A stretch of 55,528 nt of DNA, taken from NCBI RefSeq assembly GCF_016598475.1, contig NZ_JAEMUX010000059.1, positions 1 to 55,528 of the forward strand, written 5' to 3'. The position numbers and the translations under genes were made by a program. This DNA is from Streptomyces adelaidensis. Lineage in GTDB: Bacteria; Actinomycetota; Actinomycetes; Streptomycetales; Streptomycetaceae. Of this stretch, positions 1 to 8,747 are shown one piece after another. The notes beneath the pieces were generated by a model, which saw nothing but the letters and a program-made list of their open reading frames with translations, ran no database searches and was not told the DNA's origin. Numbering within the stretch: the first letter of the stretch is position 1; each line of letters begins with the position of its first letter.

Positions 1-2
1 GA

Positions 3-1178
3 CTAGCCCTCGTCCGGGACCGGGTCCGGGCGCGCGTAGGTGCGGCCCTTCCAGGCCGCACCCCGTCCCCGGTAGTGCCGCACGGCGGAGTCGACCGTCA
101 TCAGCAGGTACAGGAACGCGGTGAACGGCAGCAGGGGAGCGAGCCCCAGCGGCTGACCGTAGTGGCGGAGCATCGGCACGTAGGTCACCGTCATCAGCAG
201 CCAGGCGAGCCCGCCGAAGAGCGCCGTCGGCAGGCTCCCCGAGGCGAGACCCGCCAGGAGTGCTGCCGGCGGGACGAGATAGACCAGCGCCAGACCGAGG
301 ACAGTGCCGGCGAGCAGCAGCGGATTGTGCAGCAGCTGGGCGTAGGCGCTGCGCGCGACCATGTGCCACAGGTCGTGCAGCCGGGGGTAGGGCCGCACGC
401 TGTCCACCCGCTCGGCCAGCCCCAGCCAGATGTGGCCGCCGCTCCCCTTGACCGCCCTGGCCAGAGCCACGTCGTCGATGACGGCCTGCCGGATCGCCTC
501 CGGAATCCGCGCCCGCTCGGCGGCCTCGGTCCGCAGCAGCACACAGCCGCCCGCCGCGGCCGCCGTGCGCGCACCCCGTACGCCGATCCACCGGAACGGA
601 TAGAGCTGGGCGAAGAAATACACGAACGCGGGCACGACGAGCCGTTCCCACACGCTCTCGGCACGCAGCCGCGCCATCTGCGACACCAGGTCGAAGCCGC
701 CGGTGCGCGCGGCCGCCACCAACGCGCGCAGACTGTCCGGCCGATGGGCGATGTCCGCGTCCGTCAGCAGCAGGAACTCGGGTCCGCGCGCGCGTGCCAG
801 CGCCATGCCGTGCCGTACGGCCCAGAGCTTGCCCGTCCAGCCGGCGGGTGGCTCCCCGGGCGAGGAGACGGTCAGGGGCAGACCGCCGTGCCGCCGGGCC
901 AGGGCACGGGCCAGCTCGGCGGTCCCGTCCGTACTGCCGTCGTCGACCAGGAAGACCTCCGCCCGGCCCGGATAGTCCTGGGCCAGCAGTGACGGCAGGC
1001 TCGCGGGCAGGACGGCTGCCTCGTCGCGCGCGGGGACGACGACACAGACGTACGGCCAGTCGTCGGGATCGCGCCGGGGTGGCAGGCGCACGTCGGTGCG
1101 CCAGAAGAAGCCCTGGCCGAGCAGCAGCCACAACCAGGCGGCGAGTGATCCGGCGGCGGTCCACGCGATGGCGCTCAC
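3..1178 (-). CDS. Family 2 glycosyltransferase, HpnB-like
   Basis: Predicted membrane glycosyltransferase of 391 residues. The GT2 domain begins around residue 30 with VCVVVPARDEAAVLP, then VDDGSTDG (nucleotide-sugar site), LLLTDADIAH (DxD-type metal site) and VIDDVALAR near residue 230. One hydrophobic helix lies at the N-terminus and about three or four at the C-terminus. This order is typical of the hopene-associated HpnB family. I chose the GTG at 1178 because the reading frame upstream is low-complexity read-through that overlaps the divergent racemase-like gene. No hopanoid gene is adjacent, so a role in hopanoid modification is only a family inference. The acceptor is unknown. The divergent neighbour starts 57 bp away, so the two probably share a promoter region. 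Confidence 0.85.
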   Translation of the reverse strand: MSAIAWTAAGSLAAWLWLLLGQGFFWRTDVRLPPRRDPDDWPYVCVVVPARDEAAVLPASLPSLLAQDYPGRAEVFLVDDGSTDGTAELARALARRHGGLPLTVSSPGEPPAGWTGKLWAVRHGMALARARGPEFLLLTDADIAHRPDSLRALVAAARTGGFDLVSQMARLRAESVWERLVVPAFVYFFAQLYPFRWIGVRGARTAAAAGGCVLLRTEAAERARIPEAIRQAVIDDVALARAVKGSGGHIWLGLAERVDSVRPYPRLHDLWHMVARSAYAQLLHNPLLLAGTVLGLALVYLVPPAALLAGLASGSLPTALFGGLAWLLMTVTYVPMLRHYGQPLGLAPLLPFTAFLYLLMTVDSAVRHYRGRGAAWKGRTYARPDPVPDEG

Positions 1179-1235
1179 GTCCGCAGTCTGCCCCACGCCG
1201 ACGGTCCCACCGAGGCCATCGTCTATCGTGGCCGG

Positions 1236-2042
1236 GTGAAGATCGCGCTCATGGACTCCGGTATCGGTCTGCTCCCCGCCGCCGCCGCGGTACGGCGACT
1301 GCGGCCCGACGCGGATCTCGTGATCTCCTCGGACCCCGACGGCATGCCCTGGGGCCCGCGCACCACACAGGACCTGACGGAGCGTGCCCTCGCCGTCGCC
1401 GAGGCGGCGGCCGCGCACCGGCCCGACGCCCTGATCGTCGGCTGCAACACCGCGTCCGTGCACGCCCTGCCCGCGCTGCGCGCCCTCCTCGAACCCGGCC
1501 TGCCGGTCATCGGCACGGTCCCGGCGATCAAACCGGCCGCGTCCGGCGGCGGCCCCTTCACCATCTGGGCCACGCCCGCCACCACCGGCAGCCCCTACCA
1601 GCGCGGCCTCATCGAGGAGTTCGCCGACGGTGTGCGGGTCACCGAAGTGCCCTGCTGGGGACTGGCCGAGGCCGTGGAGCACGCCGACGAGGCCGCGATC
1701 GACGCGGCGATCGCCGCAGCCGCGGCGCTGACGCCCGCCGATGTGACGACCGTCGTCCTGGGCTGCACCCATTACGAGCTGGTCGCCGAACGCATCCGCG
1801 CCGCCGTCCGGCAGCCCGGCCGCCCGCCCCTGGTCCTGCACGGTTCCGCGGGCGCCGTGGCCGCCCAGGCGCTGCGCCGCATAGGTGAGCTCCCGGCGCC
1901 CGAGGCGGGCTGGAACGAGGCGACGCTGACGGTCATCCTCAGCGGACGAGAGGGCTCACTGCCCGCCGCGGCACTGGCCTACGAGGAGGGGAGACTGCTG
2001 CAGACGGTCACTCCCGCACTGGCCGCCCGCCCGGAGCAGTGA
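1236..2042 (+). CDS. Aspartate/glutamate racemase family protein (MurI-like)
   Basis: A 268-residue protein of the Asp/Glu racemase fold. The N-terminus has ALMDSGIG with the substrate-binding Asp7-Ser8. The two catalytic cysteines sit in VGCNTAS (Cys70) and LGCTHYEL (Cys177), the arrangement of cofactor-independent glutamate racemases. The sequence is looser than a canonical MurI: the usual FDSGVGG is reduced to MDSGIGL and there is an Ala-rich stretch near residues 155-165. It may therefore be a secondary amino-acid racemase rather than the essential cell-wall enzyme. The GTG start gives VKIALMDSG; an internal ATG five codons on is less likely. It is divergent from the HpnB-like gene. Confidence 0.8.
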   Translation: MKIALMDSGIGLLPAAAAVRRLRPDADLVISSDPDGMPWGPRTTQDLTERALAVAEAAAAHRPDALIVGCNTASVHALPALRALLEPGLPVIGTVPAIKPAASGGGPFTIWATPATTGSPYQRGLIEEFADGVRVTEVPCWGLAEAVEHADEAAIDAAIAAAAALTPADVTTVVLGCTHYELVAERIRAAVRQPGRPPLVLHGSAGAVAAQALRRIGELPAPEAGWNEATLTVILSGREGSLPAAALAYEEGRLLQTVTPALAARPEQ

Positions 2043-2092
2043 CGTTCCGCGACCAGGTGCCCGCATAGCGGAACCTGGGTACTCTCGAAGCC

Positions 2093-2650
2093 ATGAGGGA
2101 CCACCCCCACGGCGAGACGGGCACCCCCGAAGCCCCGCACCCCGAGGTCTGGACCGGCCGCGCGACCAACCGAGCCCAGTGGCTCCTGGCGCTCGGCGGG
2201 GCCGCCTGCATGGCACTGGGCATCGAACTCGCGGTCGACTCCGCATGGACGTCCGGCACCGCCCCGCTCGTCATGTCGGTCGTCGGCTGCATCACGGCCG
2301 GGCTCCTCGTCCTCTTCGGCACCCTCGCGTTCGTGCACGTCTCCGTCCGGGTCGACCAGGACTGCCTCGAAGTGCGCTGCGGCCACATCGGCGTGCCGCG
2401 CCGCCGCATCCCGCTCTCCGAGGTCGCCGACGCCGTCTTCGAGCCGTGCGTCACCCCCCACCAGTGGGGCGGCTGGGGCTACCGCTGGCGGCCCGAGAAG
2501 GGCACCGCCGTCGTCGTACGACGGGGCGAGGCCGTGGTACTGCGCCTCTGGGACGGCCACACCTTCACGATCACCGTGGACAACGCGGAGACGGCCGTGA
2601 GCGTCATCCGCGCCCGGCTGAGCCCTAAGGCATCCGGCGCCGCGCGCTGA
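2093..2650 (+). CDS. Small membrane protein with PH-like domain
   Basis: A 185-residue protein with two adjacent transmembrane helices at about residues 30-75 (WLLALGGAACMALGI and VMSVVGCITAGLLVLFGT). They are followed by a cytosolic domain of about 100 residues containing RVDQDCLEVRCGHIGVPRRRIPL and WRPEKGTAVVVRRGEAVVLRL. This resembles the bacterial PH-like domains common in actinobacterial membrane proteins. The function is unknown. It starts 50 bp after the racemase-like gene on the same strand and may be cotranscribed. It converges with the O-antigen-ligase-like gene, whose stop is 10 bp beyond its own. Confidence 0.7.
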   Translation: MRDHPHGETGTPEAPHPEVWTGRATNRAQWLLALGGAACMALGIELAVDSAWTSGTAPLVMSVVGCITAGLLVLFGTLAFVHVSVRVDQDCLEVRCGHIGVPRRRIPLSEVADAVFEPCVTPHQWGGWGYRWRPEKGTAVVVRRGEAVVLRLWDGHTFTITVDNAETAVSVIRARLSPKASGAAR

Positions 2651-2659
2651 CACCCCCGG

Positions 2660-3634
2660 CTACGGGGCGTCGCCGACACCGTCCCCCTCCCCCGTGAGGG
2701 GGAGCGCCGTCGCCATCCCCGCGAGGAGGCCCGCGCCCGCCGTCACCGTCGTGAAGCTCACCGCGTTGCCGACCGTCGCGATCGTGGCCAGCGCGGTCAG
2801 GGCCGCGCCCGCGCTGAGGACGACCGGAGTGGGGCGAGGGGTGCGCCACAGCATGTACAGGACCCAGCCGAACACCGCGGCCAGCAGGGCGACACCGATG
2901 AGGCCCTGCTCGGCCGCCAGTTGCAGCGGCGCCGAGTGGGGCTTGCCGTCAGGTGACAGCGACCCGGCGATCGTCGGGCTGAGCTCCCCGAACCTGCCGG
3001 GCCCCGCGCCCAGCAGCGGCTCGTCGTGGGCCAGGGTGAGCGCGTCCTGCCACAGCAGGACGCGGTGCGGGGTGAGCGGACCCGCCAGTGAGTCGGTCAG
3101 CCCGGTCGGCAGTGCGCCTTCGGCGATCGCCCAGGTCGTCGCCGTCACCAGACTCGTGGCGAGCGCGAACCCCGTGAGCCCCGGGCCCCGGTGGCGCATC
3201 CGGGCTGCGGCGAGCGAACACAGCAGCACCGCGGTGCTCGCGGCGAAGCCCGCGGACGAGCCCAGTACGGCCGCGGTCACCACGACCCCGGCGGCCAGCA
3301 GGCGCAGGGCCCGCCGCGGCCCGGGCGGGCGGGCCGCCCACGCGGCGCAGCAGGCGGCGCCCGCGGAGAGGGCCAGCAGTGCCGCGGTCGCGCCCGTGTG
3401 CCCGAGCGGCGAGATCAGGGGTGAGCCCGCCATGGTGTGCGGGGCGGTGACGGCCAGGCCGAGACCGGCGAGGGCGGCAGTGCCGGGCGCGACGACCGGC
3501 AGCAGCGCCCCACAGATCCGGCCCGCCGCGTAACCGGCGGCCAGCGCCAGCACCGCGAGCAGCACACCCTCCGGGCGTCCACCCCGCCCCGCCGTGATCA
3601 ACGACCAGGCCGCGCACGCCCCGAGCATGATCAC
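2660..3634 (-). CDS. O-antigen ligase / Wzy_C-like polytopic membrane protein
   Basis: A 324-residue, very hydrophobic protein with about eight to ten predicted transmembrane helices. The diagnostic part is at about residues 200-265: RVLLWQDALTLAHDEPLLGAGPG, then HSAPLQLAAEQGLIGV, matching the periplasmic loop of O-antigen ligases and Wzy polymerases (R..LW..A....P..G.G, then H...L....E.G). It may polymerise or attach a cell-surface glycan; the substrate is unknown. The start is uncertain: GTG at 3634 precedes the first helix directly, but the frame stays open to 3934, so a longer N-terminus cannot be excluded. It is divergent from lnt. Confidence 0.65.
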   Translation of the reverse strand: MIMLGACAAWSLITAGRGGRPEGVLLAVLALAAGYAAGRICGALLPVVAPGTAALAGLGLAVTAPHTMAGSPLISPLGHTGATAALLALSAGAACCAAWAARPPGPRRALRLLAAGVVVTAAVLGSSAGFAASTAVLLCSLAAARMRHRGPGLTGFALATSLVTATTWAIAEGALPTGLTDSLAGPLTPHRVLLWQDALTLAHDEPLLGAGPGRFGELSPTIAGSLSPDGKPHSAPLQLAAEQGLIGVALLAAVFGWVLYMLWRTPRPTPVVLSAGAALTALATIATVGNAVSFTTVTAGAGLLAGMATALPLTGEGDGVGDAP

Positions 3635-3917
3635 GCCCGTGACATCGGAAACGTTCCGTCTGTCCCGCGCGGCCGACGCACCGGCCGCGGACTCCGTCCC
3701 CGTGGACCCCAACCCGTCGCCCCCCGACTGTGCCGGGCCCCGACCGCTCGGCCACCTCCGGCCGCACGTCAGAGGCTCGGGGCACACCGTAACGGGTGAT
3801 GCGCCGGTTTGTGGACGAGTTGCGCAGAAACGTTGCGGCGGATGTGCGACAAATGCCTCACCGGGACCGGACGGACCGCGCTGTCGGCGCCGGGGTGACG
3901 CGCCGTACACTCCCCGA

Positions 3918-5531
3918 GTGACCGTCACCGCCACTCCCGTAGACGAGCCGGAACAGCTCGAACCCCCGGCCGCGCCCGTCTCCCGGGTCTCCCGCTGGGT
4001 CGCCAGGCTCCTCCCGGCCGCCGCCGCGGCACTCTCCGGGGTGCTGCTGTACGTCAGCTTCCCGCCCCGGACCCTGTGGTGGCTGGCCCTGCCGGCCTTC
4101 GCGGTCTTCGGCTGGGTGCTGCGCGGACGTGGCTGGAAGGCGGGGCTCGGCCTCGGCTATCTCTTCGGCCTCGGATTCCTGCTGCCGCTGCTCGTGTGGA
4201 CCGGTGTGGAGGTCGGCCCCGGCCCGTGGCTCGCGCTCGTCGTCATCGAGGCGGTGTTCGTGGCGCTCGTCGGCGCGGGCGTCGCCGCCGTGTCGAAGCT
4301 GCCCGGCTGGCCGGTCTGGGCCGCCGCGCTGTGGATCGCCGGTGAGGCGGCACGCGCGCGTGCCCCGTTCAACGGCTTCCCCTGGGGCAAGATCGCGTTC
4401 GGCCAGGCGGACGGCGTCTTCCTGCCGCTGGCCGCGCTGGGCGGTACGCCCGTCCTGGGCTTCGCGGTCGTCCTCGGCGGCTTCGGCCTCGGCGAACTGA
4501 TTCGCCTCGGCGTGGAGCGGCGGCGCACCGGCGAGGTGCGGTGGCTGGCCGCCAACCTGGCACTGCTCAGTCTGGCGGTCCCGTTCGTGGCCGCCCTCTC
4601 CGCGCGCACCCTGGTGAGCGACAAGGCCGAGGACGGCACCGCGACGGTCGCCGTCATCCAGGGCAACGTCCCCCGGCTCGGCCTGGACTTCAACTCCCAG
4701 CGCCGGGCCGTCCTCGACTACCACGCGCGTGAGACGGAGCGCCTGGCCGCCGAGGTCGAGGCAGGCAAGGCCGAGCAGCCCGACTTCGTGCTGTGGCCGG
4801 AGAACTCCTCCGACATCGATCCCTTCGCCAACCCCGACGCGCGCGCGGTGATCGACAAGGCGGCCACCGCCATCGGTGCCCCCATCTCCGTCGGCGGGGT
4901 GGTCGAGCGGGACGGCAAGCTCTACAACGAGCAGATCCTCTGGGACCCGGAGAAGGGCCCCATCGACACCTACGACAAGCGGCAGATCCAGCCGTTCGGC
5001 GAGTACCTTCCGCTGCGGTCGCTCGTCGGGGCCATCAACAGCGAGTGGACGTCGATGGTCCGCCAGGACTTCAGCCGGGGCACCGACCCCGGTGTGTTCA
5101 CCATGGACGGCGCCAAGATCGGCCTCGCCACCTGCTATGAGGCGGCCTTCGACTGGGCCGTGCGCTCCGAGGTCACCGACGGCGCGCAGCTGATCTCGGT
5201 CCCGAGCAACAACGCGACCTTCGACCGCAGCGAGATGACCTACCAGCAGCTCGCCATGTCCCGGGTCCGTGCCGTCGAGCACAGCCGTACCGTCGCCGTG
5301 CCGGTGACCAGCGGCGTCAGCGCGATCATCATGCCGGACGGGGAGATCACGCAGAAGACCGGGATGTTCGTCGCGGACTCGCTGGTCCAGGAGGTGCCCC
5401 TGCGCTCCTCGCGGACCCCCGCCACCGAGCTCGGCATCCTGCCCGAGATGCTTCTGGTGCTGGTCGCGGCGGGTGGGCTCGGCTGGGCGATCGGGGCCGG
5501 TGTGCGCGGGAGGCGCGCCGGTGGCGTGTAG
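3918..5531 (+). CDS. lnt: Apolipoprotein N-acyltransferase
   Basis: A 537-residue membrane enzyme that N-acylates the lipid-modified cysteine of lipoproteins. The N-terminal half has about six to eight transmembrane helices (residues 30-235). The C-terminal half is a nitrilase-fold domain (about residues 240-505) starting with VAVIQGNVPRLGLDFN. The catalytic triad is visible: Glu295 in LWPENSS, Lys354 in YDKRQIQPFGEYLP, Cys406 in ATCYEAAF. A last helix (residues 510-530) precedes a basic tail. The GTG at 3918 directly precedes the hydrophobic region; the open frame upstream to 3594 is antisense to the O-antigen-ligase-like gene and was rejected. Unlike mycobacterial Ppm1, no DPM-synthase domain is fused to it. 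Confidence 0.93.
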   Translation: MTVTATPVDEPEQLEPPAAPVSRVSRWVARLLPAAAAALSGVLLYVSFPPRTLWWLALPAFAVFGWVLRGRGWKAGLGLGYLFGLGFLLPLLVWTGVEVGPGPWLALVVIEAVFVALVGAGVAAVSKLPGWPVWAAALWIAGEAARARAPFNGFPWGKIAFGQADGVFLPLAALGGTPVLGFAVVLGGFGLGELIRLGVERRRTGEVRWLAANLALLSLAVPFVAALSARTLVSDKAEDGTATVAVIQGNVPRLGLDFNSQRRAVLDYHARETERLAAEVEAGKAEQPDFVLWPENSSDIDPFANPDARAVIDKAATAIGAPISVGGVVERDGKLYNEQILWDPEKGPIDTYDKRQIQPFGEYLPLRSLVGAINSEWTSMVRQDFSRGTDPGVFTMDGAKIGLATCYEAAFDWAVRSEVTDGAQLISVPSNNATFDRSEMTYQQLAMSRVRAVEHSRTVAVPVTSGVSAIIMPDGEITQKTGMFVADSLVQEVPLRSSRTPATELGILPEMLLVLVAAGGLGWAIGAGVRGRRAGGV

Positions 5532-5598
5532 TCGTACGCCTCTCGTGCGCGTCCTCGAACCAGGGGTGTGACGGAAATGGCCCGTTAGGGTCGGGTCC

Positions 5599-6072
5599 AT
5601 GGCTACCCCTGATTTCATCCGCACACTCCGTTCCTCCGCGGGCAACCAGCTGCTCTGGCTCCCCGGAGTCACGGCCCTCGTCTTCGACGACGAGGGCAGA
5701 GTGCTGCTCAACCGCCGCTCCGACAACGGCAAGTGGTCGCTGATCGGCGGCATTCCGGAGCCGGGGGAGCAGCCCGCGGCCTGTGCCGTGCGGGAGGTCT
5801 TCGAGGAGACGGCGGTCCGGTGCGTGGCCGAACGGGTCGTCCTGGTCCAGGCGTTGGACCAGGTGCTGTACGACAACGGAGACGTCTGCCAGTACATGGA
5901 CACCACGTTCCACTGCCGGGCCGTCGGCGGTGAGGCACGCGTCAACGACGACGAGTCGCTGGACGTCGGCTGGTTCTCGCTGGACGCCCTGCCCGACCTG
6001 AGCGAGTTCGGGCTGTTCCGGATCAAGCAGGCGCTGTCCGAGACACCCACATGGTTCGACCCCACGGTCTGA
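5599..6072 (+). CDS. NUDIX hydrolase
   Basis: A 157-residue NUDIX-fold protein. The NUDIX box runs over about residues 51-73 (GGIPEPGE, then REVFEET), which fits the GX5EX7REUXEEXGU consensus and supplies the metal-binding glutamates. The protein begins with VTALVFDDEGRVLLNRRSDNGKW, typical of ADP-ribose or nucleoside-diphosphate pyrophosphatase relatives. The substrate cannot be read from sequence. The ATG start is 67 bp after lnt. The gene ends 4 bp from the convergent relic of a mannosyltransferase gene. Confidence 0.9.
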   Translation: MATPDFIRTLRSSAGNQLLWLPGVTALVFDDEGRVLLNRRSDNGKWSLIGGIPEPGEQPAACAVREVFEETAVRCVAERVVLVQALDQVLYDNGDVCQYMDTTFHCRAVGGEARVNDDESLDVGWFSLDALPDLSEFGLFRIKQALSETPTWFDPTV

Positions 6073-6076
6073 GGCC

Positions 6077-6211
6077 TCAGATCCAGGTGTCGAGCCACAT
6101 CCTGGTGCGCCAGCCGTCATACGGAATCGTCTGGCCCGTGTAGACGGGGAAGAAGTAGATGAAGTTCCAGACGATGAGCAGCACGAGCACACCGCCGGCG
6201 ACCAGGCCCGG
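6077..6211 (-). pseudogene. C-terminal remnant of a protein O-mannosyltransferase (PMT, GT39)
   Basis: Only the last 40-odd codons of a PMT-type gene remain. The frame ending at the TGA at 6077 reads LVAGGVLVLLIVWNFIYFF, then PVYTG and finally GWRTRMWLDTWI. That is the last transmembrane helix and conserved tail of actinobacterial dolichyl-phosphate-mannose-protein mannosyltransferases, which are normally over 500 residues. Upstream, the frame runs into sequence belonging to the DUF5682 gene in another frame, so about 90% of the gene is missing. No start or ribosome site survives. I infer a deletion that joined the interiors of two same-strand genes. Confidence 0.72.
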
Positions 6212-7431
6212 TCGAGCGCCCGTGCGAGGGCGCGGCCTCGGCCGAGCGGTTCGCCCTGGCCCATAACCGTCGTCAGCGCCTCCAGCACCTCGCCCCGCCC
6301 GGGCGCCAGGAGCCCCCGGAGACTGGCCAGGTCGCAGGCCATCCGCAGTGTCTCGGTGGCTTCGCCCGTGCCGGCCGTGTGCCCGGCCGCCCGCAGCTCC
6401 CGGCACACATCGGTGATCGCCCGCGCGGCGGCGCCGTGCACCAGCTCGGGGTCGCCCCCGGCCGTGAACACCGCCTGCTGCCAGCGCGGGTCCCGGATGC
6501 CCGCCGGGTAGCCGGAACGGGAGTCCAGCAGATCGAAGGCGTACGGGACGAGTGACGTGGCGACCGGCGGGTGCTCCCCGACGGGGCCCGTGCCCCGGGC
6601 CCCTGACGCCGTACCGGCCGCACGCGGGGCGGGCACGGCGCCGTCCGCCGTGGCTTCCTCCGCCCCGGCCGCCGCCGTGGCTTCCTCCGCCCCGGCCGCC
6701 GCCGCGCCGGGCACGTCGGTGAGCGCCGGGGCGTGGAACGCGCCGATGACGGCCGCGACCCGGCGCCCGCCCGCCGCCGCGCGGGCGATCGTGTCGCGCA
6801 TGTGCGCCTCGCGGGCCAGGTCCACCGACGGCACCCCGCCACCCGACTCGGCGTCACGGCGCAGCGCCCACCCCACGCCGAGGGCGGCACGCCGGATCGC
6901 CTCCGGCGCGCAGCCGGGCGCGAGGACTTCCACACAGCGGTCCCACAGGTCGTCGCCGTCCCGCCCGGTCCCGGCGGCGGTGAGCGCGTCCGCGAACGCG
7001 GTGGGTACGGCTTCGGCGATGGCGACGGCGCTGCGCGCGTGACCGGCCGGGACGGGGTGTTCGCCGCCGCTCCACGCGGGATCGGACATCGGCAGATCGC
7101 AGCACACGACCTCCGCACCCCGCTCCCGCGCCCAGCGGACCGCGGCGAGTTCGGGGGAGAAGTCGGCGAAGGGGTAGAAGCCGAGCCGCCCGCCCTCGCC
7201 GGCCCCGGCCAGCGCCACCGGGGCGAGGGTGCCGGGGTCGGCGAGATGGGTGAGCCAGGGCTGGAAGTCGGCGGGTAGTTCCACGCAGACGACCTCGGCG
7301 CCGGCGGCGTCCAGCAGGGCGGGTACCGCCGCGGCGAGCGCGGGGCTGTGGTGCCGTACGCCCAGCAGATACGGCACGGCGGAGTCGGCGAGGGCCGTGA
7401 CGGCCGCCCGCGGGTCCTGAGTGAGTGTCAC
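6209..7431 (-). pseudogene. DUF5682 protein gene, truncated at its 3' end
   Basis: The first 400 or so codons encode a DUF5682-type protein: VPYLLGVRHHSPA, CVELPADFQPW, FYPFADFSPELAA, then AFHAPALTD around residue 240. The family is usually about twice this length, and I believe E. coli YehM belongs to it. After GQGEPLGRGRALARALDRA (about 6210) similarity stops. The frame continues out of phase through the PMT remnant and then antisense to the NUDIX gene and lnt without a stop until 5347, so any product would carry about 290 junk residues. It shares ATGA (7428-7431) with the upstream MoxR gene, so it was once translationally coupled. A 27-bp duplication lies inside the coding part. Confidence 0.75.
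6651..6704. repeat. Two-copy 27-bp direct repeat in the DUF5682 gene
   Basis: Two exact 27-bp units in tandem (6651-6677 and 6678-6704). They encode a duplicated GAEEATAAA-type segment in the Ala-rich linker of the DUF5682 protein. The repeat is in frame, so it lengthens the linker without breaking the frame. Confidence 0.9.
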
Positions 7432-8588
7432 CGGAGGTTCTCCCGCAGGTCCCAGAGGCGGCGCCAGGTCGCCGAGCCGTCCTCGGCGCGGCGGCGCACC
7501 GGGCCGTCCCAGTAGCCGAGCAGCCGGGCGTGGTCGGCCGGGTCGTCCTTGCGGACCACACCGAGGAGGTGGCCGGGGACGAGGTCCAGGGCGTCCCCGC
7601 CGGGCAGATAGGCGGCGGCCACCCCGAGGGAGGCGGCGACCTGCACGGCCTCGGCGGTGGACATCACCGTGCCGGGACGCTCCACGTCCCAGCCCTCCGC
7701 CGAACGCCCTTCGCGCAGGTCACGGAAGACGGTGACCAGTACGTCGAGCACCGCGTCGTCGACCCCGAAGGCCGCGCCCGCCCGCTCGACGGCCGCCTCG
7801 GCCTGCCGCCGGACGAGCGCGGTCTCGGCGTCGACGTCGGCGATCGGGTGCACGGTCTCGAAGTTGAAGCGGCGCTTGAGCGCGGCGGACATCTCCGAGA
7901 CACCCCGGTCGCGCAGGTTGGCCGTGGCGACGACGGTGAATCCGGGAGCCGCCGCGACCTGCGCGTCGTCAGTGCCGGACAGCTCGGGCACGCTCACCCG
8001 CCGGTCGGACAGGATCGACACCAGCGCGTCCTGCACCTCGGGCAGACAGCGGGTGATCTCCTCGATCCGCGCCACCCGGCCGGAGCGCATGGCGCCGAGC
8101 ACCGGCGAGTCGACCAGCGCCTGCGGGGTCGGGCCCTGGGCGAGCAGCAGGGCGTAGTTCCAGCCGTAGCGGAAGGCGTCCTCGGTGGTGCCGGCGGTGC
8201 CCTGCACAGTGAGCGCGCTGGTGCCGCTCACGGCAGCCGACAGGAGCTCGGAGAGCATCGACTTGGCGGTGCCGGGCTCGCCGACGAGCAGCAGGCCGCG
8301 CTCACCGGCGAGGGTGACCACGCACCGCTCCACCAGGGCGCGTTCGCCGACGAACTTGGGGGCGATCACCAGCCGGTCGGGCAGCGTCTCGTGCGGCTTG
8401 GCCGGCTTCAGGGTCTCGCCGCCGCTGCCGCAGACGAAGGTGACCACGGCGCGCGGGGTCAGCCGCCAGCCGGGGGGGCGGGGGCCCTCGTCGTGGGCGG
8501 CGAGGAAGGCGAGTTCGGTGGCGTGGCGCTCCTCGGCGGGCAGGGTCTGCCGGGCCGGAGGGGCCGTCACCGTGTCGGTCGGGGTCAT
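7428..8588 (-). CDS. MoxR-family AAA+ ATPase (YehL-like)
   Basis: A 386-residue AAA+ ATPase. Walker A is GEPGTAKS (residues 103-110). The Walker B region reads RVARIEEITR (about 171-180), with Glu-Glu where most AAA+ proteins have Asp-Glu. Sensor 1 is VATANLRDRG and the arginine finger is probably in SAALKRRFNFE. The EE variant and the EVQDALVSILSDRR stretch fit the YehL-type MoxR branch. MoxR ATPases usually act as remodelling chaperones with a von Willebrand A partner; none is encoded here. It lies 159 bp after the 1635-residue gene and overlaps the DUF5682 start by 4 bp. ATP binding is near certain; the client is unknown. Confidence 0.9.
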   Translation of the reverse strand: MTPTDTVTAPPARQTLPAEERHATELAFLAAHDEGPRPPGWRLTPRAVVTFVCGSGGETLKPAKPHETLPDRLVIAPKFVGERALVERCVVTLAGERGLLLVGEPGTAKSMLSELLSAAVSGTSALTVQGTAGTTEDAFRYGWNYALLLAQGPTPQALVDSPVLGAMRSGRVARIEEITRCLPEVQDALVSILSDRRVSVPELSGTDDAQVAAAPGFTVVATANLRDRGVSEMSAALKRRFNFETVHPIADVDAETALVRRQAEAAVERAGAAFGVDDAVLDVLVTVFRDLREGRSAEGWDVERPGTVMSTAEAVQVAASLGVAAAYLPGGDALDLVPGHLLGVVRKDDPADHARLLGYWDGPVRRRAEDGSATWRRLWDLRENLR

Positions 8589-8747
8589 GAATGTCCTTGC
8601 CGGGTTGGTCAGTTGGTCGGTGGGTGGTTTATAGGTGGGTCTGTCCGTCGTTGCGGGGTGGGGGAGGACCGGGGCGCCTGACCGTGGCCGGGCGCCCCCG
8701 GTCCTTCAGCGGAGACGCCCCCTCGGTGGCGGCGCGCGCCCCGTCCC

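Noticed and set aside
3594..3917. N-terminal extension of Lnt
   Set aside because: The extra 108 residues have no membrane or family character and would run antisense through the start of the O-antigen-ligase-like gene. GTG 3918 fits the family N-terminus.
6077..7431. A genuine long fusion protein reading through DUF5682 into downstream sequence
   Set aside because: Beyond about 6210 the frame is out of phase with the PMT tail and then antisense to the NUDIX gene and lnt; the product would be junk, not a domain fusion.
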